NCBI RefSeq assembly: GCF_037975245.1
Contig: NC_092579.1
Coordinates: forward strand, 13,316,678 to 13,376,677
Reading direction: 5' to 3'
Length of the DNA: 60,000 bases
From: Apostichopus japonicus
Taxonomy: Eukaryota; Echinodermata; Holothuroidea; Aspidochirotida; Stichopodidae
The translations under genes were made by a program, and so were the position numbers. Shown piece by piece: positions 23,561 to 35,150 of the stretch. Position 1 is the stretch's first letter, and the number at the start of each line of letters is the position of its first letter. The notes beneath the pieces are model-generated. The model had not been told where the DNA came from. It saw only the letters and a program-made list of their open reading frames with translations, and searched no databases.

Positions 23561-25554
23561 AACAATAAGAACGTCAATTGTTTTAACTCTCCTCAAAAAT
23601 GTTTCCTTTTGATACTAACAAAGAAAATGTCTCAAAGAATTAGGAAACAGCATTTTATAACTGGATAAGAGCGTCATGGAATATATATAGAACATTATTC
23701 TTTTTGTTTACCGTTATGGTTAAGGCTAAAGAATATAAAAAACTGTCTCAGGTAAAATAGAGGGAGCTGTATATATGTTTTTCAAATTTCGTTCATTTCT
23801 TGTAAAACTTACACATATTTTTTTAACCCATTGCATAATATATATGAATAACATATGCTACTGATCTCTTACTTCGTTACTAAGTTGTTTGAAAATATCT
23901 TTTAAGTTGCAAAAGGTTGATTAGCACATATTATGTGTTTGAGATATTCTTTACACGTTTACAGTGTTAGCCTTTAGAACAATCACATCATTTTTAAGAT
24001 TATTTTGAAACTTAGAAATTCACTTACAAATTCTGAAATCTCCATAATATGAAAATCTAAAATATTGTTTTTCTTCTGAAAGTTAACGTAGCCTATGATA
24101 TAGTTAGCTCAATTTTTGTTTTATCACATACTTATTTCACTTCATTTATCTAAAGTAAATCTGACAGCGTTGAATAAATTGGTCTTTTAAGGAAGTAACC
24201 GACTTTCATTAATGGCTAATTTCCTTTCGTAACATGACGAGAAACCCAGATTTTTGAATTGTAACATTACGAGAAACCTACATTTGTTCATCATTCTGTC
24301 GATTTTAGTTTTCGCTATCTATGACAGTTGCCCCAATTGTGGACCCCTGGAAGACCCAGGGATGCTCTAACCTCTAAGTATATGACATAACAAGAAAGTA
24401 TTGACGCCTGGCAACGTCGTATGTAAAATATAAAATTATAAAATTTAACACACAGACACACATCTTGAATTATCAAGAAAAAGTATCAATGTGGCGTCCA
24501 CAGAAACTGGTTTAAGTTATCGCCCAGTTCTCTTATGAATGTATCATCAACAGCTCTTTTAAGTCAAATACCATGTTTCATATAACTTTAGACTACTTAT
24601 AGAAAATAAAAAGGAAACATGGTGTTAAATCCTTCAAGGAGAAAATAAAAACAAGTTTAAAAAATATTCTGGTGGCAGATGATGTAACACGTATTGGGAA
24701 GGAAAAGCTATTGCTTACAGCTTGTAAACGAAAAATTTTTCTTCAACCAAAGTGAGGTTTCTCAATTTGTAGAGTTATTACGTACATGATATCACTATAG
24801 GGAATTCCTTGAGGTATCTGGTGGGATAAAGTATGTGATTGGATATGAGGTATGTGATGGGCATTGATAGGGTTGTTGCCTCCTTACACTGATTTTGACT
24901 CAGATATTAATAACAAAGGTGATCGTGTGGGGAATGGGTATAGTGATGGCATATATCGAAGCGCGGTAATGCGTGCATAAAGAAGGATGTGTATCGAATG
25001 TTCAGTATTCTCTGAATCCCCTTTTTTCCATCAAATTACCTTTCTTTAAGAAATTTATGTAGGACGGAACCTGGTCACGAAAACCAAACATGACGGCAAC
25101 ATTTTGTGAAACTACCCCCCCCCCCCACGCCCCACATTCTGCAGCACCATTCCCCCAAATAAATTAGGACAGTTTCCTATAAGTTTGTGACAGGAATAGG
25201 TAGGTCTAAGGTAGGCTTAAATAAATTAGAAGATAAATAGACGAGGCACTCGAACTTACATCAAATATCATCGTCGTCAAAGTGCCTTAATCTTCTCTCA
25301 TGTGAAACACAGCCGTCGTCCAGGGAACCGTTCCATAGCAACAGCTCCTTGGTGAGAGTATCATACCTGTTCCATCTCATCATACAAGGATCGCAGGTAT
25401 GAAATCTGGCATAGGTAGGTATGAAAGGACAAATAAGATCATACGTTAAGGACTAGTCAGGCATGAAATTAGTTTTAACTGAAGGACATTAACCCAATTT
25501 AATAGTTTAATTGTCTCTTCCTCTTCCCTCGAGCAAATTCTCAGAGCACACACA
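23561..25554. other. Non-coding stretch
   Basis: No supported gene. A short repeated phrase (GTAACAT(G/T)ACGAGAAACC) occurs twice near 24231 and 24262. A C-run lies near 25116. Nothing else was recognised. Confidence 0.5.
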
Positions 25555-25555
25555 C

Positions 25556-25582
25556 ACATATATCAATATATATATATATATA

Positions 25583-25628
<46 letters not shown>

Positions 25629-25652
25629 TATATATATATATATATATATATA

Positions 25653-25713
<61 letters not shown>
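25556..25713. repeat. (TA)n microsatellite with AAT interruptions
   Basis: A short (CA)n leader (about 25548) is followed by about 155 bp of TA repeats with regular TTAATA interruptions. Confidence 0.95.
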
Positions 25714-25716
<3 letters not shown>

Positions 25717-26209
25717 TTCTTCAGAATATTCTCTTTCTCATGAGTGGACTGGGTTGTTTAAATGTTAGTAACAACCATTGACACTGCGATAACCATTGCT
25801 TTCGGCAAGGCGATCGTGGTATATATCACCTTTGAGCAAGTTTAAAATAATAGGCTATCGCTGCATGTGGATTAATTGGTTACGTGATACATGTAGATAC
25901 CAGCAAAATCCTGTAAAATATCGTCCATTGGGAGTGACGAAACACCACATAAGGCGTGGTTACAGAAAAAAATCACCTAGTAAGCTGATATTACATTATA
26001 TATATTCACCTTCTTACATCATCAGAAAATGTTATATTATACTGACACATGAAGTAAAAAACTTTTCTTCTTGGTGTGGGGGGGGGGGGAATTCTTTGAA
26101 TAACGCCCACTTGGGTCATGTATGAATCTAAATGTCTCATTTAATGCCTTTGTAATGTTGTACTCGGATGATAAAATCCCCGATACACACTTGCATGTTA
26201 CAACATATG

Positions 26210-26211
<2 letters not shown>
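25714..26211. other. Non-coding stretch
   Basis: No recognisable protein. The 109-residue frame at 25796-26125 has no known domain. A poly-G run lies near 26078-26089. Confidence 0.55.

Positions 26212-26301
<90 letters not shown>
26212..26301. repeat. (TA)n microsatellite
   Basis: Nearly pure TA run of about 88 bp. Confidence 0.95.
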
Positions 26302-26302
<1 letters not shown>

Positions 26303-26370
26303 GGACGTGTATACGGTTTTTTCTCATCTCTATATACTGTCGTATCAATTTCAACGCATAGACTCGTATA

Positions 26371-26478
26371 ATAATCATACGGTTACAGTCTCGGTGGAAT
26401 GAGACTAGGGTTGAGACTAGGTGTTTGGTTTCCGTGACCATGCAATATCCTGGGTGACTTCCCTTAAAAAGAACCGCG
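26371..26478 (+). repeat. Dispersed repeat body, copy 2
   Basis: This corresponds to 1635-1762, with shared blocks TACAGTCTCG, ACTAGGGTTGAGA, TGTTTGGTTTCCGTG and CCTGGGTG followed by CTTAAAA. No U2-like head is seen upstream, where there is TA microsatellite instead. Confidence 0.5.
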
Positions 26479-26851
26479 AATATCAAGTTTTAACTTTTTT
26501 TCAATATTATTTGACATTTATCAAACTGAGAGTACGGTATGTTGTACCTAATTTAGTTGTTCCTAATCGACTCACGCACTAAGCTGGTCGCTAAATTTAA
26601 CTGCCAACTATACCTATCACATGATAGATTAGTCAATCACAACACTTGCAAATTTGGATACCATTCATCCATTCAGGTTTTGATCTAAAGGAGTGGTGAA
26701 TTTTTTTGATACTGAATCCCTATACCCTTCCGCATGCGCGTTCAGGAGTATATTGTCCACATGTGACCAAAGTTTTCATTGAATCATCCTTATTTCGATT
26801 TACTCTCTTTAGCACCCCAATCATATAGCAGTGTCTTTAGGATAGTCAAGT

Positions 26852-26859
26852 CCGCATGA
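26852..26859. repeat. Target site duplication, left
   Basis: CCGCATGA, repeated exactly at 27237-27244. Confidence 0.95.
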
Positions 26860-27236
26860 CAAGGGCGTAGGAACCGGGGGGCTGGGGGCGCCAGCCCCCA
26901 GTGAAAATATGGGGGGCGGAAGTATCATTCCGCCCCCCGCTCCGCAAGTCAGACAACCCCTTTTTCATTTCCAAATGAGAAAAAAATCTCATTTGGAGCA
27001 CCAAATTGCATCTAAGGCCAGGTGAAAATGCAAAATTATTTACAAAATGGAGTGGGTGTTGAAGTGTGCTATATTGCACCAAATTGCATCTGAGGCCACT
27101 TGGAAATGCAAAAACATTCCAAAGGGGAGGGGTGTCCCCCTCCCCCAGGGTGTCCCCCTCCCCTAGACCCCTCCCCCAGGCCGGCCATCAGTCTTCACCC
27201 CCCCCCCCCACTCAAAAGTACCTTCCTACGCCACTG
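26860..27236 (-). mobile_element. hAT-like MITE, family A, copy 2
   Basis: Inverted second copy (377 bp) of the element at 13809-14175. The termini are CAAGGGCGTAGGAACC and its near inverse GGAAGG...CTACGCCACTG. It has perfect 8-bp CCGCATGA duplications, the same CTCATTTGG hairpin and the same paired GCACCAAATTGCATCT blocks. It differs from copy 1 mainly in a short duplicated CCCCCTCCCC segment near 27130-27170 and scattered base changes. Confidence 0.92.
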
Positions 27237-27244
27237 CCGCATGA
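27237..27244. repeat. Target site duplication, right
   Basis: Exact second copy of CCGCATGA. Confidence 0.95.
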
Positions 27245-27710
27245 TGTACGAAATGAAACTCTATAAATGAGGGAAGGTATGGGGTGGTAATGGGCAGAAA
27301 GTGAGGGGGGAAGGGGGCGGAGAAATGTCGAGAAAACGGTCGTTGTTTTTTGTTATACCATATATATATATATGTTAATAGTTTCTTGTTTAAAGGAACG
27401 ACCTTGTGGGGGAGTGAACACAAGTGAAGCAGGTAAACTTAATATTTCTAAAGATAAAACGATAATATCGGTCACTTTTCCATGATTTTCTGTGTTTATT
27501 GCACAAATTAACGAAAGTAAAAAAGAGTATAATTAGTGGAACAACTAACACTACTTCACTTAACATGAAGTGGCTGCGTGACATACTAAACAATGTAGAA
27601 TATAATTTCCTGCTGACGAGATAACGGTAAACGGCCATGACACAAAGAAGACATATTTAGGACGAATTAACCTAAGATTTTCTTTTTTGGTTGTTGTTTA
27701 TACTGCAATT

Positions 27711-27714
<4 letters not shown>
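27245..27714. other. Non-coding stretch
   Basis: No gene is supported. There is a short (TA)n at 27360-27373, and the frame at 27390-27638 has no recognisable domain. Confidence 0.6.

Positions 27715-27748
<34 letters not shown>
27715..27748. repeat. (TA)n microsatellite, left of transposon
   Basis: A TA run that seems to continue on the other side of the TIR element, at 28954-29031. Confidence 0.9.
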
Positions 27749-27749
<1 letters not shown>

Positions 27750-28950
27750 TGTTTACACGGGTCCAAATATCGGGAACCGGGTACCCGAGGGCCGTTACCC
27801 GTCTGGTATCCGGGTACCCGGAAAAATTGTTTACCCTCGTGTATCACGATTATCAAGAAATTACATATTGAATGCTATAATAAATGCATTATATTCTCTA
27901 CTGACAATGTTTTCATGTTCAAATACGTAGGTGTTAGATGAGGTATCAAACCTTCCTCAATAATTTTATTTGCTTTTGTTTCTTTCATTAACTTGTTAGT
28001 AAATTAATTATTTAATTATAATTAGCATTACTACTAACATCGCACTGCCGCCGCTGCTTATGCTCGCTTGTGCACGTCTATTGGATCAAACCATATAAAT
28101 ATCCAATGTAGCTCTTAAACAGTTGTTACTACTACTTCTATCTATTATGCAGGCCCAGGGGTCGCATTAGCCGCGAGATTGCGCGATACGCGCAATTTGA
28201 TCGCATTTGGAAAAAAAAAACGATTAGTAAAAAGCCACTTGCGATTACTATTTTTTAGTTATCCCGTCTATAATCCGTAAACATCTTGCAAAATTCCTTG
28301 TCAGCCTTTCCTTGTATGAAATAAACGAATGAATAAATAATAATTTCTTTCACATGGTAGCCTAACACCACACTAAGTCAATGAAAAATCTAGCTAAGCC
28401 TAACCATCTGTTTATTTGCTGAAGTTGTGACGCAGTTATAAGACATCCATGGAATTCTTTCGTTATTGCTGTTACGTTCGACCACATGGTTGCCTAACAC
28501 CACACTAAGTCAATGGGGGTAATCTAGCCTAGCCATCTGTTTATTAACTGAAATTGTGACGCAGTTATAAGATATCTATGGAAAGCTTTCGTTATTGCTG
28601 TTATCTTCGACCACTTGGTAGCCTAACAAAACACTAAGTCAATGGTAAATCTGCCTAACCATCGGTTTGCAATTTTTTTTCTTTAAAACAATCACACTTC
28701 GCGTAGGATTCGAGTATTAAATTAGGAACCGGGTAGTACCGCGTCGGGCGGGTACCTTCGTTATTGCTGTTATCTTTGACCACATTGTAGCCTAACACCA
28801 CACTATGTCAATGGGAAATCTGCCTAACCGTTGGTTTGCCATTTTTTTTTTTTTTAAGTCACACTTTGCGTAGGATTCGGGTAATAAATTAGGAACCGGA
28901 TAATGTCGCGTCGGGCGGGTACCCGGGTACCCGGATAACCCGTGCAAACA

Positions 28951-28953
<3 letters not shown>
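27749..28953. mobile_element. TIR DNA transposon inserted in (TA)n
   Basis: The left end TAGTGTTTACACGGGT and the right end ACCCGTGCAAACACT are inverted repeats with one mismatch over about 15 bp. Just inside each are GGGTACCCG-type palindromic blocks. Both sides are TA microsatellite, so the target duplication cannot be read. No transposase frame was seen. The right half contains four copies of a roughly 130-170 bp repeat (starts near 28351, 28483, 28612 and 28781). The last two units carry a duplicated GCGTCGGGCGGGTACC subterminal block. The superfamily is probably hAT, but this is not certain. Confidence 0.75.
28351..28900 (+). repeat. Internal tandem repeats of the TIR element
   Basis: Four units each start CACATGGTAGCCTAACACC or a close variant. 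They continue with CACTAAGTCAATG, a CTAACCATC-type block and (in the first two) GTGACGCAGTTATAAGA. TTCGTTATTGCTGTTA leads into each following unit. Spacings are 132, 129 and 169 bp. Confidence 0.85.

Positions 28954-29031
<78 letters not shown>
28954..29031. repeat. (TA)n microsatellite, right of transposon
   Basis: TA run with one AAATA interruption, the probable continuation of the target microsatellite. Confidence 0.95.
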
Positions 29032-29032
<1 letters not shown>

Positions 29033-31745
29033 GACTTCATTTTCAGCTGTTTTCATTGATTTCATCATATATAGTTAGCTTCTAAATAGCACAAGTGGAC
29101 TAAAAAATTACTCTCATAACACGATATATGGATGTTAATAATATGCAAATCATAAGCATGCTAAGATAACAAACTACAACCCAGTTTAATAACTGTCGAT
29201 GCGTGGGTTACCCTTTTCTCTCCATATGCTCATTTTAAAGTAATATTTGAGTCGAATCTCTCCACTGCAATTCAGAGTTGCTTTTCTCTTCAACCCACTC
29301 TTGTCTAAAGAGCTTTAAGCCCAACGGGCAATGATCTGTGCGTCTTATTTACCGATATCGAAGATCTACCGTGGAGATCATTGAAGACACGAACCTTCAA
29401 CCCGTCTAATTACCTCTCTCAAGTTACCACCGTTCATTTACACTCCTGAGAAAAACATTTATTTTGTAGAATAAAATGTAGGTCAGTTACCTAGTTTGTT
29501 ACAGTTTTATTGAACGTTGTGACTTTAACGTTAAATGTTTTTGGTTTTTTGGGTTTTTTTTTGGTAAAGGCAGGAACTGAACGATCTAAACACTCTCGAC
29601 ATAAATACAGAGTTTGGTTAGAGACTAGAAGTAATGGAGTTTATATATAGTCCTATATAGGTATTCACCTGATAAGTGCTAAAAGCTAGACGGAGCAAAG
29701 ATAAACATCTCTATGGTTACAGTGGGACACACATGAACGTTTAAATTGTCAGTATAGCTATACTGTGTTAGGTCTCTGCATACAACGTTGTAGCCTATAC
29801 CTAGTTACCCGATACCGAGTCTCCATCAAATAAGACATCTGTCGTTAGTGTCTGTGTAATTATAGACTCTTTGGTTTTGAAAGTATGTCCATCCTCATGC
29901 AGTTTTACTGAGGATGAAGAAGAAAATGGAAGCAGAGTTTCGTAAGCTAATGACCTTGTTTACGAAAACGAGAACCAAAATAAAACAACAACTAAAAAGG
30001 ATTTTGTCTTGTTATCCTCTGTTGTTATATTTAAAAATAGGACAAACCAGCCCTTAATTCTAAACAAATCCGGAGACTTTTGTTTAACGAATAATGCCTA
30101 TAGCAACTACATAAATGCAGCGTTTTCGTCAATTATTCTCAAATTTTATTTTGAAATGAAACGTTTCCTGGTTAACTGTCGTTAATTTGCCGAGATGACA
30201 ACAACAATGAACATACCTGTTGGCGTGAAACACATTTATGCCGTGGGTTGTATTTTTCCATCTTTCTAAAGATAACATCAACCTTTATATATCTGACTTC
30301 CTTTCGGGTTATCCCAATTAGCCACTGACGTATTGTTTTGGTACAATTACCTGATACTTTACTTAAAAACAAATAATAAACTCAGCCTCGATTCTTGTAT
30401 TCAAAGTAGGCTAGACCTTTTAGCCTAGTTACTATGAAACTGCAGGTAAGAATTACCAGAGTGTTGAAGTTTGGTTTGGAAATTAAGAGATTTTTTTCTC
30501 CAATAAAAGACGTTTCTTCAGTAGAAAACTTTCTCCAGAAGTAGATTTGTGGTTATACGATGCCGAAGGCACAGTGACCGTTGCAATTGTGATTGGATGC
30601 GTTGTGTATATATGTGTGTGTTTGTGAAGGCCAGCTTGTAAACACGAGTTGTGTCAATGTCATGCTTGGTAGGTAGATGCCCCAAGATGTGTAGATGTGT
30701 CCCTTTTGTTTGTGGTTCCCATCTCATGCATATTGATGAGTGGGCGGGGCTTAACGTAATATGACTATAATGGCAATATCTCTTCAGTCGTATGCCCGAT
30801 TTAGTTCATACATAGTATGGTGATGTCGATTGATGATATGTACATGGTCAAGAAGTTCGTTATCATTATTATTCACGAATGGGTTGTGGCTAGAGTGTTA
30901 TCCCAGTGAAAAGCATGTAAACACGATATCTCAAGACCAACAAATTGAATCAATGTGATACTAGTATGATATGAAATATTGCTTTAAGCACACCCAAGTG
31001 GCCCTTATCCAGTTTCACCCTCTCAGCTTCAAGGGCTCAACGGGTTATCTCAAATGGTGGGGAAAAAATGGTAATTTGTTTTGTGATTTATACCAGATGA
31101 CATGAAGGTTGTCAAATTATATCGCAGTGCATGTAAGCAATCTCATGTAGAGTTCTCAGTCTATAATAACAAATTTCAAAGGGATTTGCATTATAGGAAT
31201 TGGTATACAAATTCTATACTGTAAAATCCTTACCAGTGAATTGAATGGTTGATGCTTCGTCAACTGATGCCTTTATTTGTATATGTTGCCGCCGCATCAG
31301 TCAGTATAGATAATCCTCTTCATTTGTGGTGTGCACAACTTCAGGTATATTACCATGCATGACTTACCACAATATGAATATGTTTAGGCATCGAAACCAC
31401 TAAACGTTTGCGGTTTCTGGTTGTAAAGTAGCAGACATTTATCCAGTTTGGGTTAAAACGATCTACGTTGGAAGTAAATTTCACTAATACACAATCGAAC
31501 TGTATTTGTGTAACATAACTCTGGTTTGGTCTTATGTTGATATTAATTTCGGTAAGCCTTATTAAGAATAGATACATTGAACCATGTTTTCATTTCCACT
31601 CATTTAAGAAAGTTGTTGTAGGGGAATGGACCCATGCCACCCTCCCTATATACCCCCATCGGTGTAACACCAACAGCACAATATCACATCCTCCTCTATA
31701 TATGCTTATAGCCTACTGTGGTTCCTTTTTGTTTAGTCCGTTGGC
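29032..31745. other. Non-coding stretch
   Basis: No supported gene in about 2.7 kb. The frames at 30172-30372 and 30518-30727 are short and carry no domain I recognise. Confidence 0.5.
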
Positions 31746-31765
31746 CAGTGGCGTAGAGATCAAGG
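31746..31765 (+). repeat. Single transposon-like terminus
   Basis: CAGTGGCGTAGAGATC resembles the CAGTGGCGTAGGA end of MITE family A. No matching inverted end was found downstream, so it is at most a truncated remnant. Confidence 0.3.
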
Positions 31766-31923
31766 TCGGGCCTTTTGGAAGAATTGTCATCAGTTCTGTC
31801 TACTTCTTGAGACCTTCATTTATGTAAATTATGAACATGCTAATAAATTGCTAATTAACATTTTCTCATGTTTTATGGCCTAATTATGCCCCGGAAGGCA
31901 AAGTTTCACGCTAAAACTTCATT

Positions 31924-31991
31924 GGGGTGGGCGTGCGGTGGGGTTTGGGTGGGGGTGGGGTGGGGTGCGGGTGGGGGAGGGGGTGGGGGGA
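31924..31991 (+). repeat. G-rich tract, G-quadruplex-prone
   Basis: Many GGG/GGGG/GGGGG runs separated by one to three bases over about 68 bp. This is more than enough for an intramolecular quadruplex. No promoter or gene start is evident nearby. Confidence 0.7.
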
Positions 31992-34900
31992 GTCCAGACC
32001 GACCAAACATGGAACTGAGTCGGCTTTAACGTACCTGTGCCACACAAATCCTGCATCCGCCCTCCCATATTTATTGAAATGCTTGGTAATATTAATAATA
32101 AATTAATATTAAAATAAATACAAGGTTAAACTACAAATAAATAGGCCTACCTTCATGCATGATAGGTAAGCCTTTCCGTATAGAGGCGTAAAGACACACC
32201 ATAATTCTTTCCATATGCGCTGCAGTGCAGAGCCGATGAGCAAAATGACTGTAAGATATTTTCTCCGTGACACTGCATAGAAGCAATTTTGCCCAGTCCA
32301 TGTATCATCTAAAGTAAATATTCCTTGGAAGAATGATATACCTTCAATAAAACTGTTAACATTTAATAATTTATAAGTCACACGTACCAAGTATAAAATG
32401 AATATCCAGACGATACTGGTGTCACTTACTGTATAAATAAAAAGATAATTTATTTGCTGATTTTTTTATTTATTATCTTTATTTGATTTCAGTATCGTCA
32501 TTATAAAACCTCTAAACTAACGACTTTTTGTCAACCTTTTAGAAAATATACGCCAATAAATTTAAATGATGATTTTCCGAATTCAAAGTTGTAAATGTTA
32601 CAGAAAATTAAAAATGAATGATATGGAACATTATTTTTTTATTTGTATTTTAGACCTAGAGTAGACATAGAAAACGAAACACAATGGATTTACCAGACGA
32701 TATAAGATTGAATTTTTTGCCAGACAATAATTTCTTTCACTTCAAATTCATAGACATATTGGTTCATGGTAAAAATGACATGTCTTTTTGTTATTCTTTT
32801 CGTTTATTATTCTTCTTTTTGTTTTGTTATTTAAACGTCAAACTATACGCTAACGTTATCAGTAACGTAGCACCTCGTGCTGTTACAAACCGTCACTGTA
32901 GTTTAACTTTACACAAAGTTCTCTAAGTGAATTCTCATCACGCGGGGTTTCAATTAGATTAAAGAATACTCTCGGGATATTCACAATACGTTTGATTTGT
33001 AGCTTAAAGGTAAAACAGTAGGCAGTTATTTTCATTTCATGTTCTTAGAGAGAGAAAAAAATGACTTTCGGTGGTAGACGCCAGGGTTATCTATAACTTA
33101 GGGATTGCAATAAACTTCTCCTTTTTTTTGGCCTTTTTTTTGTTGTCTTCGAGCAATTGCTTTATCTTTTGCAGTAGATTTTTTTGATCAGGGTTTGTGA
33201 GATTAAACATACTGTAAATGATGAAAGACACTAGGGAACTTAAAGTAATTAAAAACCACAATGCTGAAATTGACATGCAAGTTCGTTCCATTCTGATTGT
33301 ATGTTGTCCAAAATGTCCATGATCAAAGTGACCTCGCTGGCTTTGTACTGTTACAATTTACGACAAAAAAAGAAAAGAAAAGAAGATTGTTCAATTTTTT
33401 ATCATTTGTCTACGACTTGGGGTCAGTCTTATGACAGCCTTTCACGACAGTTCGGACAGTTTTAACACAGTATTCAAAGGATAGGCTACATAGAGAATGC
33501 CTAAGTCGTTGACTCTCAGTGAGAGGAATATTGCCTCCGAACCGCGTCGTTTGTTATATATAGACAATATACTGTTTATTCCAAAACAGCCTGAGTGTAA
33601 TAATACATGCTTAGCTATAAATAATTGTTGTACACAAAAATGTAGTTAAAATTGATGGACTTGCCTCCTAAGCCCAAAAAAAAAAGGTTGACCCCACCCC
33701 AGGACGGACATCAGTCAAACGTTGTTCCTCCCCTCTCCCTGTCGGATTCTGGCTGAAGGCCTGTTTATGACATGAGATTATCACATTAAAGTAACACTGC
33801 ATGTGCTGGGCCACACGTTTTTGTCTGAATCGAATGAAAATCAATAATAATGGTTGCTATAGTGACTCGCAATATTCGAGTAAAATTAACGACCCTCAAA
33901 ATTAGTCTAAAAACACCGAACTTTAAATTTGTGGAATCTAAGAGTTGATGGTACTCTAATTTATCTCGGAAAGTATAGGTTATTTTGAAGCCACAAATAA
34001 ACGAAAGCTTAATATTCGATCATCGAATAAAAAAAATATCTTATAACCATTATGTTCGAAGTCCTGCATGTAGGTGACATAACTGTGATCCTATTTGATA
34101 TCTCGCAAGCGCATACGAAGAGACGGGGGGGGGGGGGGGGGTTCAGGCAGCGGTTATAATATATAAACAATAAGCCAAGTTGGAAATTGTTTTTCGGGAA
34201 AAGGGGTGGTATAACTAGCAGGAAGTAAGAAAATGATGGAACTTATTTAAATGAATAATTCCACCAGTATTTATGTGGTTAAACAGGATGACTGTAAACT
34301 GTAAACCAATTCAAATCCAAAGATGCGAGAAGGTTGGAGGTGAAGAGCTTGAGAGAGTTTGGAGGATGAAAAACCTCGATAAATAATAATAAATAGTATT
34401 GTACATGCATGGCACATAACTTCTATAAAGGAATAAGAGGAATAAGTATAACATCGACTCGAGCTTTTTATTTGGTCAACTGAATATTCATGAGTTAATG
34501 ATTTATTCATTCAATACATCTTCTATGATTGTGAGTCTACTGTCACGTGATACTGAAACCATTTGTGAATTTTCTCTTTGTCTTTCTTCGTTTTTGTGTA
34601 TGCCCATGCATTAATCATTTTCTTCGATTTCATGGTTAAGAAATGGATCGTCACACGCTAGGAACATCGTGGAAAATTTTGGCGACACGATCAAAATAAA
34701 ATATTCCCTTTTTAGCTGAAATGGTTGAGAAATGATATTCGATGCGGGCGATGCATTATTTGAATACGACGGATGAACGGTTGACTCCAGCAAGAAGTGG
34801 TCTTTTTTTTTAGGAACACATGTTGTAAAGCCATATGTAGTGTCTCTCGTTATATTTTTCAAGGTCTGTTATATATCTAAAGGAGGCTTAAACACAGGTG

Positions 34901-35028
34901 GTCATTCGAATAGTAATTTTCCTTGTATTTTACAAATCCTTTGGGGCTGTGATGACTTGAGGCTAACTGATATGAAAATATAGGTTATTTCAAAATTTAA
35001 CCTATGAAGCGTGTGCGTTTCTCTCTAT
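31992..35028. other. Non-coding stretch
   Basis: No supported gene. A poly-G run of about 18 lies near 34124. The frames at 32109-32390 and 34611-34862 are unrecognised and probably chance. Confidence 0.5.
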
Positions 35029-35054
35029 ATATATATATGTATGTATATGTCTAC

Positions 35055-35147
<93 letters not shown>
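35029..35147. repeat. (CA)n-(TA)n compound microsatellite
   Basis: A short TA/GTAT section, then about 24 bp of CA from 35057, then about 67 bp of TA. Confidence 0.95.
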
Positions 35148-35150
<3 letters not shown>

